A stretch of DNA of 64,000 nt from Phaeodactylibacter xiamenensis. GTDB lineage: Bacteria > Bacteroidota > Bacteroidia > Chitinophagales > Saprospiraceae. Positions within the stretch are counted from its first letter, which is position 1, and each line of letters begins with the position of its first letter. The position numbers and the translations under genes are program-made. Shown in pieces: positions 27,050-36,852 of this stretch. The stretch lies in NCBI RefSeq assembly GCF_000759025.1, contig NZ_JPOS01000016.1, forward strand, positions 96,498 to 160,497. Direction: 5' to 3'. The notes below the pieces were generated by a model. The model was not told the origin of the DNA. It ran no database searches and was given only the letters and a program-made list of their open reading frames with translations.

Positions 27050-27901
27050 ATGTTTAAGCACCATTTTCCCATATTTCTGATGGCAATAAGCCTGTTTTTT
27101 ACAGCTTGCCAAAACACCAATAATGCAGGCGATAGCGCAGCCGATGGCACCGACTCCACCAGCATGGGTCAGTTTGTGGACGATGAAAACTTTAAAAATC
27201 AGCACGAAATGCCCGGCGAGGCCGCCCCTGCCAATACCGGCAAGCGCATCGAATTTGATACGCCCGACGGCAAAAAGGGCAGCGCCTACGCCCTGATGAC
27301 GGCAACGCCCAGCGAAGAATACCTCCTCGTTTTTCACGAATGGTGGGGCCTGAATGACCACATCCGGCAGGAAGCCGAGCGGTACTTCGACGAGCTTGAT
27401 ACCGTCAATGTACTGGCCCTCGACCTGTACGACGGGGAGGTAGCCACCACCCGTGAGCGGGCAGGAGAGCTGACCAAAAGTGTCAGGGAAGACCGTGCCA
27501 AAGCCATCATACAGGGTGCCCTCGACCTGGCAGGCCCCAACGCCCGGATTGGCACGATTGGCTGGTGCTTCGGCGGCGGATGGTCCCTCAAAGCTTCCAT
27601 ACAGGCGGGCGACCGGGGAGAAGCCTGTGTCATGTACTACGGCATGCCTGTGCAGGACAAGGAAGCGTTGATGCCGCTGAAAGCACCCGTGCTGGCTATC
27701 TTCGCTCGTCAGGACGAATGGATTACGCCGGAGGTCGCCCAAAGCTTTGAGGACCTCGCGGTAGAAACTGATAAAACGGTACAAGTACAGTCGTACGATG
27801 CCGACCACGCTTTTGCCAATCCCAGCAGCCCCCGCTACGATCAGCAGGCAGCGCGTACGGCCAATCAGGCAGCGCAAGCCTTCCTGAAAGCGAATCTCTA
27901 G
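27050..27901 (+). CDS. Dienelactone hydrolase-family lipoprotein
   Basis: 283 residues from the ATG at 27050. Lipoprotein signal MFKHHFPIFLMAISLFFTAC with Cys at 20, then a low-complexity linker and an alpha/beta hydrolase domain of the dienelactone hydrolase family: VFHEWWGLNDHIRQEAERY, the Cys nucleophile elbow GTIGWCFGGGWS, FARQDEWITP (Asp) and YDADHAF (His). The family opens lactones or hydrolyses esters; here it would act in the periplasm or at the outer membrane. The upstream part of the frame (from 26930) overlaps the divergent promoter region and is not coding. The downstream kinase gene starts 59 bases later on the same strand. Confidence 0.9.
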   Translation: MFKHHFPIFLMAISLFFTACQNTNNAGDSAADGTDSTSMGQFVDDENFKNQHEMPGEAAPANTGKRIEFDTPDGKKGSAYALMTATPSEEYLLVFHEWWGLNDHIRQEAERYFDELDTVNVLALDLYDGEVATTRERAGELTKSVREDRAKAIIQGALDLAGPNARIGTIGWCFGGGWSLKASIQAGDRGEACVMYYGMPVQDKEALMPLKAPVLAIFARQDEWITPEVAQSFEDLAVETDKTVQVQSYDADHAFANPSSPRYDQQAARTANQAAQAFLKANL

Positions 27902-27960
27902 CCACCAAAACTTGCGTAGCTTGTAACCCTGCTCTATCTTCAACGTAACATTAAAGCACA

Positions 27961-30900
27961 ATGAGCAGGCAAAATGGAATCATCGCTTTTGCTGTTGCCA
28001 CACTGCTGTTGTCCGGGCTTGTGCTGATTTACGTTCAGCAACTCGACCCGGCGACGGCACAGGCCAAGGCAGCCGAAGTGCAGCTACAGGCTAATGAAGC
28101 TCAGGCACTGCGGTGGCTGGAGCAGGACAGCTTGTGGCTGGAACAGTGCCGGCAGCCCTTTAGCCATTCGGCAAACCGACCTTTGCCGAATGGCTTTTCT
28201 TTTATGTGCTATGAGGGTGACAAACGGGTATTTTGGACCGATACGCACATCTATTTCCCTGACCGCCTGCAGAGGCCCCAAGCCCTTAAGTTCCCCGGCA
28301 GAGCACCACAGTACTTCATGCCCCGTGAGCTTCCGGGGCCCTATTCCGTCGCAGTGGCCATCCCTTTGCCGGCTGTAGTCAATGACGAGTGGTCCCCTTC
28401 TCCTTACCCTGTCCACAATACAGCCGGGACGGTTATTGGTTACGTGCCCGATCAGGTGCAGCATCTGCCTGCCTTTTGGCAAAAAGTGCACCTCGCTGCC
28501 GGGCTCCTGTTTTCGCTGGCGCTGTTTTTCCTGGTCGATAAAGGGAGTCGGTTGCTGAGCCGACGCCTGAGCCCTACCCCGGTTTTTCTGACAGCAGTCC
28601 TTGTTGGAGCGCTATGGCTGCGGACGACAGGTATGCTGAGCTACCCTTCTCTGGAATTTCCGCAAAACCTACTGTCGATTCGCCTTCCTGTTGGCAACCT
28701 GGCGCAATTCACCCTGCTGCCGCTGCTTTTATTCTGGCTGCTAAGCCTGGGGCAACGCCTGCCGCTGAAAATAGGGGTCCGCGACCGGCATTCCTGGCAA
28801 AACGGTGTACTGGCAGCGCTGGGCTTCGGAAGTATCGTTACGGGCTTACTGATTGGTGGGACCCTGTTCCGTGCACTACTCCTGGAGACCGATCTGGATT
28901 TCGACTTCAGCAATGTGCTCATGCTGGGCACTGCGGAGCTGATTGCATTGGCGGCTATCGTGCTGCTCATGCTGACCTTTCTGCTTTTCAGCCTTTGGGC
29001 CGTCAAGGGTATTCACCGACTGCCCCTTGACCGAAATCAGCGGCTCCTGGCGATGGGCATTGCCATACTGCCCGGCATACCAACGGCCTTGTTCCTCAAC
29101 CTTGGACTGGGATTGCTGCCGGTCTTGCTGCTACCCCTGCTCTATATCGCTCTGCTGGACCTTTTCGTGGAAACCGAAGCGGCCAGCCCGGCCTGGCTGA
29201 TGCTCTGGCTGGCATTGCTCTCCGGTTTTGCCGCGGGGCTCCTCTTCAAGTATAACCTCGACAACGGGCACGAACAGCGGCTGGCTTTCGCCAAACAGCT
29301 TACGGACCCCGAAGATCACCGGGCAGAACAAGCCCTGCTGGAACTACAGGTGCAACTCGCTGCCGGCCCGCCTGCGGATAGCCTGGAGACGCTGCTGCTT
29401 TACACACCTTATTTATACAAGAATTTCAACTGGCACCTTCTGCCGGAAAGCGACATCCGCCACCACCAAACGGCGGACCCTGCCTTCCGGCTGTCCCCCA
29501 ACCGCCATTACTATACCTACAGCTTGCCATGGCGCCAGGATAGTGCGCTGGTTTTTCAGCCTGCCCTGCAGCCCAACCGCCGGGTACTGCAGGAGCTCGT
29601 GCCTTCTGCTCCGCATCAGCAAACCCGTTATGCCATCAGTTTATTTAAAGACTCCGTGCGCATCGCCCAGCGTGGCTACTTTCTGCGGGAATGGCTGTCT
29701 GCCGACCTTTGGCCGGCGAAGGGAGAAAGCCGGGAACGCCTGAACAGCAAACGGGCCAATCTTTACTATGCCCATCCGGATGGCTACACGATCATCGTTG
29801 GGGAAGCCCTGGGCGGATACCTGAAACCGATTTCCCTGTTTTCCTACCTCTTTGCCCTGCTCACGGTGCTGTCGCTCCTGGTCTTTGGGCTCAACCGGCT
29901 CTACCCCATTTTGCCGGCCACACCGGGCAGCCTGCTTTTCGGCACGCCTTCTCTGCGCCACCGCATACAGCTTTCAGTCATTGGGCTTACGCTCTTTGCT
30001 TTCCTGTTTATCGGTGCAGTTACGGTAGCTTCTTTGCAGCAGTCTTCGGTCAGCTATCACGGGGAACGGCTGCTGGAAAAAGTAGATGTGCTGCTGCGTG
30101 ATTTGCAGAAACAAGACTTTGACCCGCATGATCAGCATGCGTTGCGGGAGCTATCCGAAATTCATCAGGTCGACCTTTCGGTTTATGATGCCGGGGGCAG
30201 CCTGATCCGGACTTCGGTGCCCTTCTTTCTTTTCCAGGGCTGGCAATCGCCCCGCATCAACCCGGAGGCTGTACGGGCTTACTACCGGCAGGGGTTCAAG
30301 CCGGCTCTACTGGAAGAACGGGCGGGGGAGCTCCGTTACCTGTCGGCCTACGTACCGGTGGCTGAGCCCACACAGGGGCTGAGTTATTTTTTCCAAATCC
30401 CCTTCACTTCCGGCACGCGCAACCTGCAGCAGAATGTCCTGGGCTTTATCGGCAACCTGCTCAACCTCTATGTCTTTCTCCTGCTCATTGCCGGTGCCAT
30501 CGCCATCACCGTCGCCAATTCCATTACCCGCCCGCTGATGAAGATCGGCGAGAAGCTGCGCGGTTTTCAACTTGGCCAAAATGAGCCGCTGGAATGGGAA
30601 AGCGAAGACGAGATCGGCAAACTGGTGAACGAGTACAACCTGATGATCCAAAAACTGGAGGAAAGCGCCGAAAAGCTACGGCAATCAGAACGGGAAGGGG
30701 CCTGGCGCGAAATGGCCAAGCAGGTGGCGCATGAAATCAAGAACCCGCTTACGCCCATGAAACTGAGCATTCAGTACCTGGAGCACGCCCGCAAATCGGA
30801 TCCCGAACGGGCAGCCGCTATGATCAGCAGCGTGGCCCAAACCCTGATTGAGCAGATTGACGGGCTGGCGCGTATTGCCACCGAGTTTTCCAACTTCGCC

Positions 30901-31374
30901 AAAATGCCAAAGGCGGAACCGGAATCCCTGAATTTGAATACAGTGGTGGAAAGCGTTTACCGATTGTTTACGGAACATCAGGAACCGGCAGAGCGCATTG
31001 AGCTTACCTTACCGGATACGCCGGTGCCCGTCTTTGCCGACCGGGGCCACCTGGTACGCGTCCTCAACAACCTGATCAAAAATGCACAACAGGCCATTCC
31101 GGAGGACCGGCAGGGGCTCATCCACATCCGGGTACAGCCCGGCGCAACGCAGCACCTCATTACTGTTACTGATAACGGGACGGGCATTCCGGAGGAGGTG
31201 CAGCCCAAGGTATTCCAGCCCAACTTTACCACCAAATCCTCAGGTATGGGGCTTGGGCTTGCCATGTGCAAGAATATGATGACCGCAGCGGGCGGCGACA
31301 TCTACTTCGAAACGGAACCCGGCAAGGGCACGACTTTCTTTATGGCACTGCCGGATGCTTCAGTAGCCAATTAA
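27961..31374 (+). CDS. Large membrane sensor histidine kinase (NtrY-like)
   Basis: 1137 residues. An N-terminal membrane anchor and a small extracytoplasmic domain are followed by a block of about eight hydrophobic helices (roughly 170-430), a second soluble sensor region, two more helices, a HAMP-like segment (ANSITRPLMKIGEKLRGFQ, about residue 850), a HisKA domain with the phospho-acceptor His924 in KQVAHEIKNPLTPMKLSIQY, and an HATPase with NNLIKNAQQAIP, VTDNGTGIPEEV and GMGLGLAMCKNMM. The HEIKNPLTPMKLSIQ box is typical of NtrY-type kinases. No response regulator gene is adjacent, so the partner is encoded elsewhere. The many-helix sensor block may bind a membrane or lipid signal (inference). 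Confidence 0.9.
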   Translation: MSRQNGIIAFAVATLLLSGLVLIYVQQLDPATAQAKAAEVQLQANEAQALRWLEQDSLWLEQCRQPFSHSANRPLPNGFSFMCYEGDKRVFWTDTHIYFPDRLQRPQALKFPGRAPQYFMPRELPGPYSVAVAIPLPAVVNDEWSPSPYPVHNTAGTVIGYVPDQVQHLPAFWQKVHLAAGLLFSLALFFLVDKGSRLLSRRLSPTPVFLTAVLVGALWLRTTGMLSYPSLEFPQNLLSIRLPVGNLAQFTLLPLLLFWLLSLGQRLPLKIGVRDRHSWQNGVLAALGFGSIVTGLLIGGTLFRALLLETDLDFDFSNVLMLGTAELIALAAIVLLMLTFLLFSLWAVKGIHRLPLDRNQRLLAMGIAILPGIPTALFLNLGLGLLPVLLLPLLYIALLDLFVETEAASPAWLMLWLALLSGFAAGLLFKYNLDNGHEQRLAFAKQLTDPEDHRAEQALLELQVQLAAGPPADSLETLLLYTPYLYKNFNWHLLPESDIRHHQTADPAFRLSPNRHYYTYSLPWRQDSALVFQPALQPNRRVLQELVPSAPHQQTRYAISLFKDSVRIAQRGYFLREWLSADLWPAKGESRERLNSKRANLYYAHPDGYTIIVGEALGGYLKPISLFSYLFALLTVLSLLVFGLNRLYPILPATPGSLLFGTPSLRHRIQLSVIGLTLFAFLFIGAVTVASLQQSSVSYHGERLLEKVDVLLRDLQKQDFDPHDQHALRELSEIHQVDLSVYDAGGSLIRTSVPFFLFQGWQSPRINPEAVRAYYRQGFKPALLEERAGELRYLSAYVPVAEPTQGLSYFFQIPFTSGTRNLQQNVLGFIGNLLNLYVFLLLIAGAIAITVANSITRPLMKIGEKLRGFQLGQNEPLEWESEDEIGKLVNEYNLMIQKLEESAEKLRQSEREGAWREMAKQVAHEIKNPLTPMKLSIQYLEHARKSDPERAAAMISSVAQTLIEQIDGLARIATEFSNFAKMPKAEPESLNLNTVVESVYRLFTEHQEPAERIELTLPDTPVPVFADRGHLVRVLNNLIKNAQQAIPEDRQGLIHIRVQPGATQHLITVTDNGTGIPEEVQPKVFQPNFTTKSSGMGLGLAMCKNMMTAAGGDIYFETEPGKGTTFFMALPDASVAN

Positions 31375-31387
31375 TAAGGTGGAGAAA

Positions 31388-32446
31388 TTAGTTTACCCCG
31401 ACTTGCTGATTGTGCTTAGCCACCCGCTTGTCCATCACCCGGAACCAAAGCGGAGGCACAAGCGACAACAGGATCGCTCCCGGATAACCGGTAGGCAGCT
31501 GCGGGCTCTCGTCCTGATGCCTTAGGATCTGATATTTGCGTGATGCCTTGTAGTGGTGGTCAGAATGACGGGTCAGCTCATACAGAAAAATACGACCCAG
31601 TTCATGATCAGAATTCCAGGAATGCTGCGGCCCCACCCGCTCGTAGCGCCCACTGTCGAGCTGACGGCGCTGCAGCCCGTAGTGCTCAATGTAATTGACC
31701 GACTCCAGCATTAGAAATCCAAACACGGCAACCGCAATCGCAAAAGGCACTAATGCCCAGCCAAACACCCACCCAACAGTGGCCAGGTAAGCCAGCTGCA
31801 GCCCTGTAAACCGGATCATCTCGTTGTGCAGGCTGAGTGTAGGCTTACCCTGCCTTTCCAACCGTGCGGCTTCCAACCGCCACGCACTGAAGTAACCCCC
31901 GATGACCGAGCGGAACCAGAACGTGTAGATCAGCTCGCCCCGGCGGGAAGTAGCCGGGTCTTTGGGCGTGGCCACATGCTTGTGGTGCCCCAGGTTGTGC
32001 TCAATGATGAAGTGGGTGTACAAAGCCGGCAGCAGCAGGGCTTTCGCCAAAAAACGCTCGAAGCGATCAGCGCGGTGCCCCAGCTCATGGGCGACGTTGA
32101 TGCCCGCCGTGCCCAAAATGAGCCCCACGCTGCAGGTCATGCCCGTGATTTCATAGCCGGCGAGCCTGCCCTGCGACAGGGTATAGAGGTAGTAGCCCAC
32201 CAACCCGTATACCAAAGGCACATTGAAATACAGCAGGTAGTCAAACAACCGGGCCCGGGCACGCTCAGGTTCTGCAGCCTGCGGGTGGTTTTCCGGCGAC
32301 TGTGGCACAAACAACTCCACAACCGGAATGACAATAAAGCCCAGGTAAATGGCTGCAAAGGACCAGATGCCCCCAATGTAAATGGCAGCGTAGGCGGACA
32401 GGGGCAGCAGGTAGGCGATCAGGTATTTGGTGTCGCGGCGGTTCAT
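31388..32446 (-). CDS. alkB: AlkB-type membrane alkane 1-monooxygenase
   Basis: 352 residues. An integral-membrane non-haem di-iron hydroxylase with the conserved His boxes HELGHR (120-125), HNLGHHKHVA (150-159) and LTRHSDHHYK, plus the alkane-hydroxylase marker NYIEHYGLQR. Several hydrophobic helices surround the boxes. The family oxidises terminal carbons of alkanes or fatty acyl-type chains and needs rubredoxin and a reductase, neither of which is nearby. It converges on the kinase gene, with stops 13 bases apart. Substrate range cannot be read from the sequence; fatty acid or lipid hydroxylation is also possible. Confidence 0.92.
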   Translation of the reverse strand: MNRRDTKYLIAYLLPLSAYAAIYIGGIWSFAAIYLGFIVIPVVELFVPQSPENHPQAAEPERARARLFDYLLYFNVPLVYGLVGYYLYTLSQGRLAGYEITGMTCSVGLILGTAGINVAHELGHRADRFERFLAKALLLPALYTHFIIEHNLGHHKHVATPKDPATSRRGELIYTFWFRSVIGGYFSAWRLEAARLERQGKPTLSLHNEMIRFTGLQLAYLATVGWVFGWALVPFAIAVAVFGFLMLESVNYIEHYGLQRRQLDSGRYERVGPQHSWNSDHELGRIFLYELTRHSDHHYKASRKYQILRHQDESPQLPTGYPGAILLSLVPPLWFRVMDKRVAKHNQQVGVN

Positions 32447-32565
32447 AATTTGAGATTTGGTGTGCTGTATAAAAATACGGTTTTTCAGTAAAAAATATAG
32501 TGCCCGGTTATAGAAATGGAACCATGTTTCGATTATTTCGTTTATATTGAAGAAATGATTTCAAT

Positions 32566-33022
32566 ATGAGTAAAACCTATCCGGTATTATCCAAGGAAGA
32601 ACGTCAGATGGCAGCGTTTTCTGCGAAAGCAATCACATCAGCACTGGAAAAAAAAAGCAGATTCTCCGACTGACTTATCAGTTGATGCACAGGGCCTGCC
32701 ATCCCTACAACTGAAGCTACCCAAACAAGCTTTGCAGGTACTTCAGGAGGTGCTTTCCCTTATTTCTGAAGGCAAGCCTTTTTCACTTTTGCCATCAGAT
32801 GTAGAGCTTAGCACTCAGGAAGCGGCTGATTTACTGCAGATATCAAGACCGCACCTCATTAAACTATTAGAGGATGGAGCAATGCCTTTTAAGAAGGTGG
32901 GTACCCATAGAAGGATCAGCCTGAGTGCTATTATAGCGTACCAGCAACACCAAAAAGAATTACAATCAGAAGCGTTGGATGCCTTAGCTGAACAAGCGCA
33001 AACGCTCAATTTTGGATACTAA
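32566..33022 (+). pseudogene. Excisionase-type DNA-binding antitoxin, frame broken at an A9 tract
   Basis: The ATG at 32566 opens a frame (MSKTYPVLSKEERQMAAFSA...) that ends at a TGA at 32671-32673 after 35 residues. The +1 frame, entered by dropping one A of the run 32648-32656, continues without stop to 33022 and contains a helix-turn-helix of the excisionase/MerR-like type: STQEAADLLQISRPHLIKLL and KKVGTHRRISLSAI. The joined protein would be about 152 residues, the normal layout of HTH antitoxins paired with PIN toxins. The distal part might be translated alone from the TTG at 32732 (96 residues). No intact toxin follows. The break may be decay, slippage-controlled expression or a sequencing error. 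Confidence 0.7.
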
Positions 33023-33039
33023 ACCTTTGATTTGCACAA

Positions 33040-33117
33040 ATGATAAGAGCGCTCTTAGACACCTTGAAGGTCAATGATATTAAGCAGTTTCCAGCCCTAC
33101 TGAAACCTTTGCTCTAA
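33040..33117 (+). pseudogene. Possible remnant of the cognate toxin gene
   Basis: A 25-residue frame right after the antitoxin begins MIRALLDT, which resembles the first strand of PIN-domain toxins (LLDTNVL), then runs into unrelated residues and stops. Position is right for a toxin that lost its middle by deletion. Evidence is eight residues and context only. Confidence 0.25.
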
Positions 33118-33148
33118 GAAAACACTACCTTCACCACAAAAACCAAGC

Positions 33149-33817
33149 ATGCCAATCACTTTATACCAAACCACTGCTCAGGGCCTCATCTTCGATATGG
33201 ACGGCACGATGGTCGACAACATGATGGCGCACCACGAAGCCTGGCAGCGCAAACTCAGCAGCCTTGGCATGGACATGGAGCTGGAGCAGGTCCGCCGGGA
33301 AATCCACGGAGTGAACGAGGAAATCCTGCTGCGCCTGTTTGGAGACCGCTTCAATGACGAGGAGCGCCAATACCACGCGCAGGACAAGGAAGCTGAATAC
33401 CGCCGGGGCTTTCAGGAGCAATTGCAACTGATCGACGGGCTGTCGGACTTTCTGGAAGAAGCCTGGGAGGCGGAACTGCCTATGGGCATTGGAACTGCTG
33501 CACCGGAGGAAAATGTCGATTTTGTGCTGGACAACCTGGAGTTGCGCGACTACTTCGCCACAGTGAAACATGCGGGCGATGTTACAAAAGGCAAGCCCGA
33601 TCCGGAAATCTATCAGCTGGTCGCCGCCGGGCTGGGCATACCGGTCAAAGACTGCGTTATTTTTGAAGACAGCCCCACCGGCGCCGAAGCTGCCCACAAC
33701 GCCGGCAGCCCGGTAATTGTCGTCACCACAACGCACAAGCCTGCCGAGTTTAGCCACCTGCCCAATGTATTGGCGTATATTGAGGACTTTAATGCACTGA
33801 AGTACGACATCCGATAG
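33149..33817 (+). CDS. HAD-family phosphatase / beta-phosphoglucomutase-like
   Basis: 222 residues. HAD motif I is FDMDGTMVDN with Asp16 and Asp18; a helical cap follows (about 25-90); motif II lies in GIGTAAPEENVDFVL, motif III is Lys in VTKGKPDPEIY and motif IV is VIFEDSPTGAEAAHNAG. This is the subfamily I layout of beta-phosphoglucomutase, 2-deoxyglucose-6-phosphatase and similar small-metabolite phosphatases. The substrate is not determined. The gene is 41 bases upstream of the CocE-type hydrolase on the same strand, possibly co-transcribed. Confidence 0.9.
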   Translation: MPITLYQTTAQGLIFDMDGTMVDNMMAHHEAWQRKLSSLGMDMELEQVRREIHGVNEEILLRLFGDRFNDEERQYHAQDKEAEYRRGFQEQLQLIDGLSDFLEEAWEAELPMGIGTAAPEENVDFVLDNLELRDYFATVKHAGDVTKGKPDPEIYQLVAAGLGIPVKDCVIFEDSPTGAEAAHNAGSPVIVVTTTHKPAEFSHLPNVLAYIEDFNALKYDIR

Positions 33818-33858
33818 AGGCCGGACTTCTGTTTTGACCAATAACACTTTTGATTAGT

Positions 33859-35742
33859 ATGAAAAAACACATTCTACAGGCCTTGCTATTTCTGGGTCTG
33901 CTTGCCATTGCCCTGCCTGCTTTTAGCCAGGATAAAGCTGACGCCCTCTGGGAAGAGGTACAGGAAATCGCCATTGTGGAGCAAAAGGTCATGATGCCTA
34001 TGCGCGATGGTATCCGCCTGGCCACCGATATCTACCGGCCCAAAACGGATGAGCCCGTACCGGTCATCTTTTCCCGTACGCCCTATAATTTCAACCTCTA
34101 TTCGGAGGGTAAGCTGAACAAGCGCCAAATCCAACGAGCCATGGAAGCCGTGAAGCGCGGCTACGCCTACGTGGTTCAAAATGAGCGCGGCCGCTATTTT
34201 TCCGAAGGGGAGTGGGACATCCTTGGCGTCCCCCTGACCGATGGCTACGATGCCTTCAGCTGGATGGCCGATCAGGAATGGTGCAATGGGAAAATTGGCA
34301 CCCTCGGCTGTTCCTCCACCGCAGAATGGCAAATGGCCGTGGCTGCTCTGGACCACCCTTCCCACGCCGCTATGGTGCCACAGGGTTATGGTGCCGGTAT
34401 TGGCACGGTGGGCGACTACTACGAGCAGGGCAACTGGTACCGGGGCGGTGCTCAGCAGATGCTCTTTACCTCCTGGTTGTACTGGGTTCAGAATGGCCGT
34501 ATCCGCCCGATGTTTCCTAAGGATGCGATACAGGAAGAGCTCATCCGCATGTCGCGCTTCTTCGACCTTGTGCCCGATCCGCCTGATGTGGACTGGAAGG
34601 AGGCGTTCAGACATCTGCCGGTAAAGGACATCATCGAAAATGTAGATGGGCCACGCGGTATTTATAGTGAAATGATTCAGCGTAAGCCCAATGACCCGGC
34701 CTGGTTTGAAGGCGGCTTGTACCACGATACGATGGGCTTTGGCGTGCCGAGCTTTTGGTTTACCTCCTGGTATGATGTGTCCATCAGCCCTAACCTCGCC
34801 CTGTTCAACCACGTGCGTGAAAATCCGGAAGTTGGAGACGATCAGTATCTGATCATCGCCCCTGTGCTGCACTGTGCCTACACCCGCGCCACCGAAAATA
34901 CGATTGTGGGAGAGCGCAGTGTAGGCGATGCCCGCCTCAATTACGATGAGCTGATCTACGGCTGGTTTGATTACTGGCTGAAGGATGATAAAAGCAAGGA
35001 CCCAGCCCAAATGCCAAGGGTGCGCTACTACACTATGGGCAGCAACCAATGGCAAACCGCCGAAACCTGGCCCCCTCAATCGGCGGAAATGACCACTTTC
35101 TACCTCGACAGTGAGGGGCAAGCCAACAGCCTTTTCGGCAACGGTGTGCTGACTACCCAAATGCCCGATGCAGCGGATCAGCCCGATGCCTTTACCTACG
35201 ACCCGATGAACCCGGTACCCAGCGTAGGCGGCAACGTTTGCTGTACCGGTGGTGCCATAGACGGTGGTGCCTTCGATCAGCAGGAACTGGAAGCCCGACA
35301 GGATATTTTGGTGTATACCACCCCGCCCCTGGAAGAAGGTATGGAAATCAGCGGCTTTATTGAGACCACCCTTTACGTCTCCTCTGATGCCAAAGACACC
35401 GACTTCACGGTCAAGCTCATCGATGTGTATCCGGACGGGCGGGCTTACAACCTGGACGAGACCATACAGCGCGTGCGCTACCGGGAGGGCTACGACAAGG
35501 AAGTCCTCATGGAGGATGGAGAAGTGTACAAAGTCGACCTCACGCCTATGTCCACCAGCAACTACTTTGAGAAAGGGCACCGCATCCGCATTGAGGTATC
35601 GAGCAGCAACTTCCCACGTTTTACCCGCAACCTCAACACCGGTGGCAACAACTGGGACGAGACCGAAGGCGTCAAAGCCCGCAATCAGGTGCACCATTCT
35701 GCAGCGTACCCCTCGCAGATACGACTACCGATTGTACGGTAA
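33859..35742 (+). CDS. CocE/NonD-family secreted hydrolase (X-Pro dipeptidyl peptidase-like)
   Basis: 627 residues from the ATG at 33859, giving a signal peptide [20 protein letters not shown] ending AFSQ. The hydrolase domain shows [18 protein letters not shown], the oxyanion region and the Ser nucleophile in [20 protein letters not shown] (GxSxx: GCSS), then a cap domain and a C-terminal jelly-roll ([39 protein letters not shown]) typical of cocaine esterase and glutaryl-7-ACA acylase-like enzymes. It would hydrolyse esters or amides in the periplasm. A hairpin follows at 35766-35815. Confidence 0.92.
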   Translation: MKKHILQALLFLGLLAIALPAFSQDKADALWEEVQEIAIVEQKVMMPMRDGIRLATDIYRPKTDEPVPVIFSRTPYNFNLYSEGKLNKRQIQRAMEAVKRGYAYVVQNERGRYFSEGEWDILGVPLTDGYDAFSWMADQEWCNGKIGTLGCSSTAEWQMAVAALDHPSHAAMVPQGYGAGIGTVGDYYEQGNWYRGGAQQMLFTSWLYWVQNGRIRPMFPKDAIQEELIRMSRFFDLVPDPPDVDWKEAFRHLPVKDIIENVDGPRGIYSEMIQRKPNDPAWFEGGLYHDTMGFGVPSFWFTSWYDVSISPNLALFNHVRENPEVGDDQYLIIAPVLHCAYTRATENTIVGERSVGDARLNYDELIYGWFDYWLKDDKSKDPAQMPRVRYYTMGSNQWQTAETWPPQSAEMTTFYLDSEGQANSLFGNGVLTTQMPDAADQPDAFTYDPMNPVPSVGGNVCCTGGAIDGGAFDQQELEARQDILVYTTPPLEEGMEISGFIETTLYVSSDAKDTDFTVKLIDVYPDGRAYNLDETIQRVRYREGYDKEVLMEDGEVYKVDLTPMSTSNYFEKGHRIRIEVSSSNFPRFTRNLNTGGNNWDETEGVKARNQVHHSAAYPSQIRLPIVR

Positions 35743-35765
35743 CACCTGAACCCCTCTAACCTTAG

Positions 35766-35815
35766 CCTCCCAATGCCCTGATCAGCTGATTTTGCCAGAC
35801 CAAGGCATTGGGAGG
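35766..35815 (+). terminator. Hairpin after the CocE-type gene
   Basis: 12-bp perfect stem CCTCCCAATGCC / GGCATTGGGAGG with a 26-base loop, 23 bases after the stop. The tail is TTCACTAG, so the T-run is weak. Confidence 0.6.
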
Positions 35816-35875
35816 TTCACTAGTGCTCCTCTGCTGATAATTGATTTAATCTCCATTTAAATATACCATGTTTCC

Positions 35876-35883
35876 TACCTTTG
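35876..35883 (+). promoter_or_regulatory. Candidate -7 box (TACCTTTG) for the DUF6089 gene
   Basis: TAnnTTTG match 41 bases before the ATG at 35924. Confidence 0.5.
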
Positions 35884-35923
35884 CGTTCCTTTACAGGAAA
35901 GACAAACTTTAGCGTTGGATAAC

Positions 35924-36760
35924 ATGAACATCGTGAAAACATATACCTGGGCCGTACTGGCCTTCACCATCCTTTGCACCACCACTGCTCATGCTCAAAA
36001 GGGCTGGGAAGCCGGTGGCTGGATCGGCAGCTCCTTCTACCTTGGGGATTTGAATACCGATTATGATTTCAGCAACCCCGGGCTGGCGGGCGGACTGATT
36101 GCCCGTTACAATTTCAACAAGCGGCTGTGCTTTAAGGCTTCTGCCAATTTTGCACAGGTATCGGCCTCCGATGCAGACTCCCCAAATGCTTTTGAAAGGG
36201 CACGCAACCTGAGTTTCGAAAGCAACATCATCGACGGGACCTTTCAGTTCGAGTTCAATTTCCTGCCTTACAAGCACGGTGACCCGGACGAATTCTTCAC
36301 GCCGTACCTGTTTGCCGGCTTCAATGTTTTCCACTTCAACCCCATGACCGAGTATCAGGGAGAAATGGTAGAGCTCCGCCCGCTGGGCACTGAAGGGCAG
36401 TTTAAAGGTGAGGAATACTACAGTGTGAGCGGCGGCCTGGCTTATGGCTTCGGCTTCAAGGTAGACCTCAGCTACGAGTGGAGCCTGAACTTAGAGCTAA
36501 ATGCCCGCACCCTCTTCACCGACTACCTCGATGATGTCAGCACCGTTTATGCCGACAAAGATGACATCCTGCAACTCCGCAATGAGCTTGCGGTTGCCTT
36601 GTCCGACCGCTCCATCGAAGTGGAGGGCGCGCCCAATAGCCAAATTGGCCGGGAAGGCACACAGCGGGGCAACAGCAACAATAACGACACCTTCATCACA
36701 CTGGGAATAGGCTTACTGTACTACTTTGGGGATGTGCGCTGCCCGGAGTATAGCCGGTAG
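35924..36760 (+). CDS. DUF6089-type outer membrane beta-barrel protein
   Basis: 278 residues from the ATG at 35924, with signal peptide MNIVKTYTWAVLAFTILCTT... AHAQ. The mature part alternates hydrophobic beta-strands (GGWIGSSFYLGDLNTDYDFS, GLAGGLIARYNFNKRLCFKA, EFFTPYLFAGFNVFHFNP, FTLGIGLLYYF-like end ITLGIGLLYYFGDVRC) and loops, an OmpX/OmpA-like barrel of about 8 strands. This is the DUF6089 family of Bacteroidota, with no known function. It stands alone between a hairpin and a short mobile element. Confidence 0.85.
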   Translation: MNIVKTYTWAVLAFTILCTTTAHAQKGWEAGGWIGSSFYLGDLNTDYDFSNPGLAGGLIARYNFNKRLCFKASANFAQVSASDADSPNAFERARNLSFESNIIDGTFQFEFNFLPYKHGDPDEFFTPYLFAGFNVFHFNPMTEYQGEMVELRPLGTEGQFKGEEYYSVSGGLAYGFGFKVDLSYEWSLNLELNARTLFTDYLDDVSTVYADKDDILQLRNELAVALSDRSIEVEGAPNSQIGREGTQRGNSNNNDTFITLGIGLLYYFGDVRCPEYSR

Positions 36761-36852
36761 GATAAAGGTAAGTTAGGTTGCTTTGAAAAAACAGAAACAC
36801 AGCTGATTCATCTTTTATTTGAGGCTGTCAAAACAGAAAGGCACTCATCAAT

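Noticed and set aside
33886..35697. 603-residue open frame on the minus strand inside the CocE-type gene
   Set aside because: It is antisense to a gene with clear signal peptide, catalytic motifs and family length; the antisense product has no recognisable domains and the long frame is a by-product of GC-rich codons.
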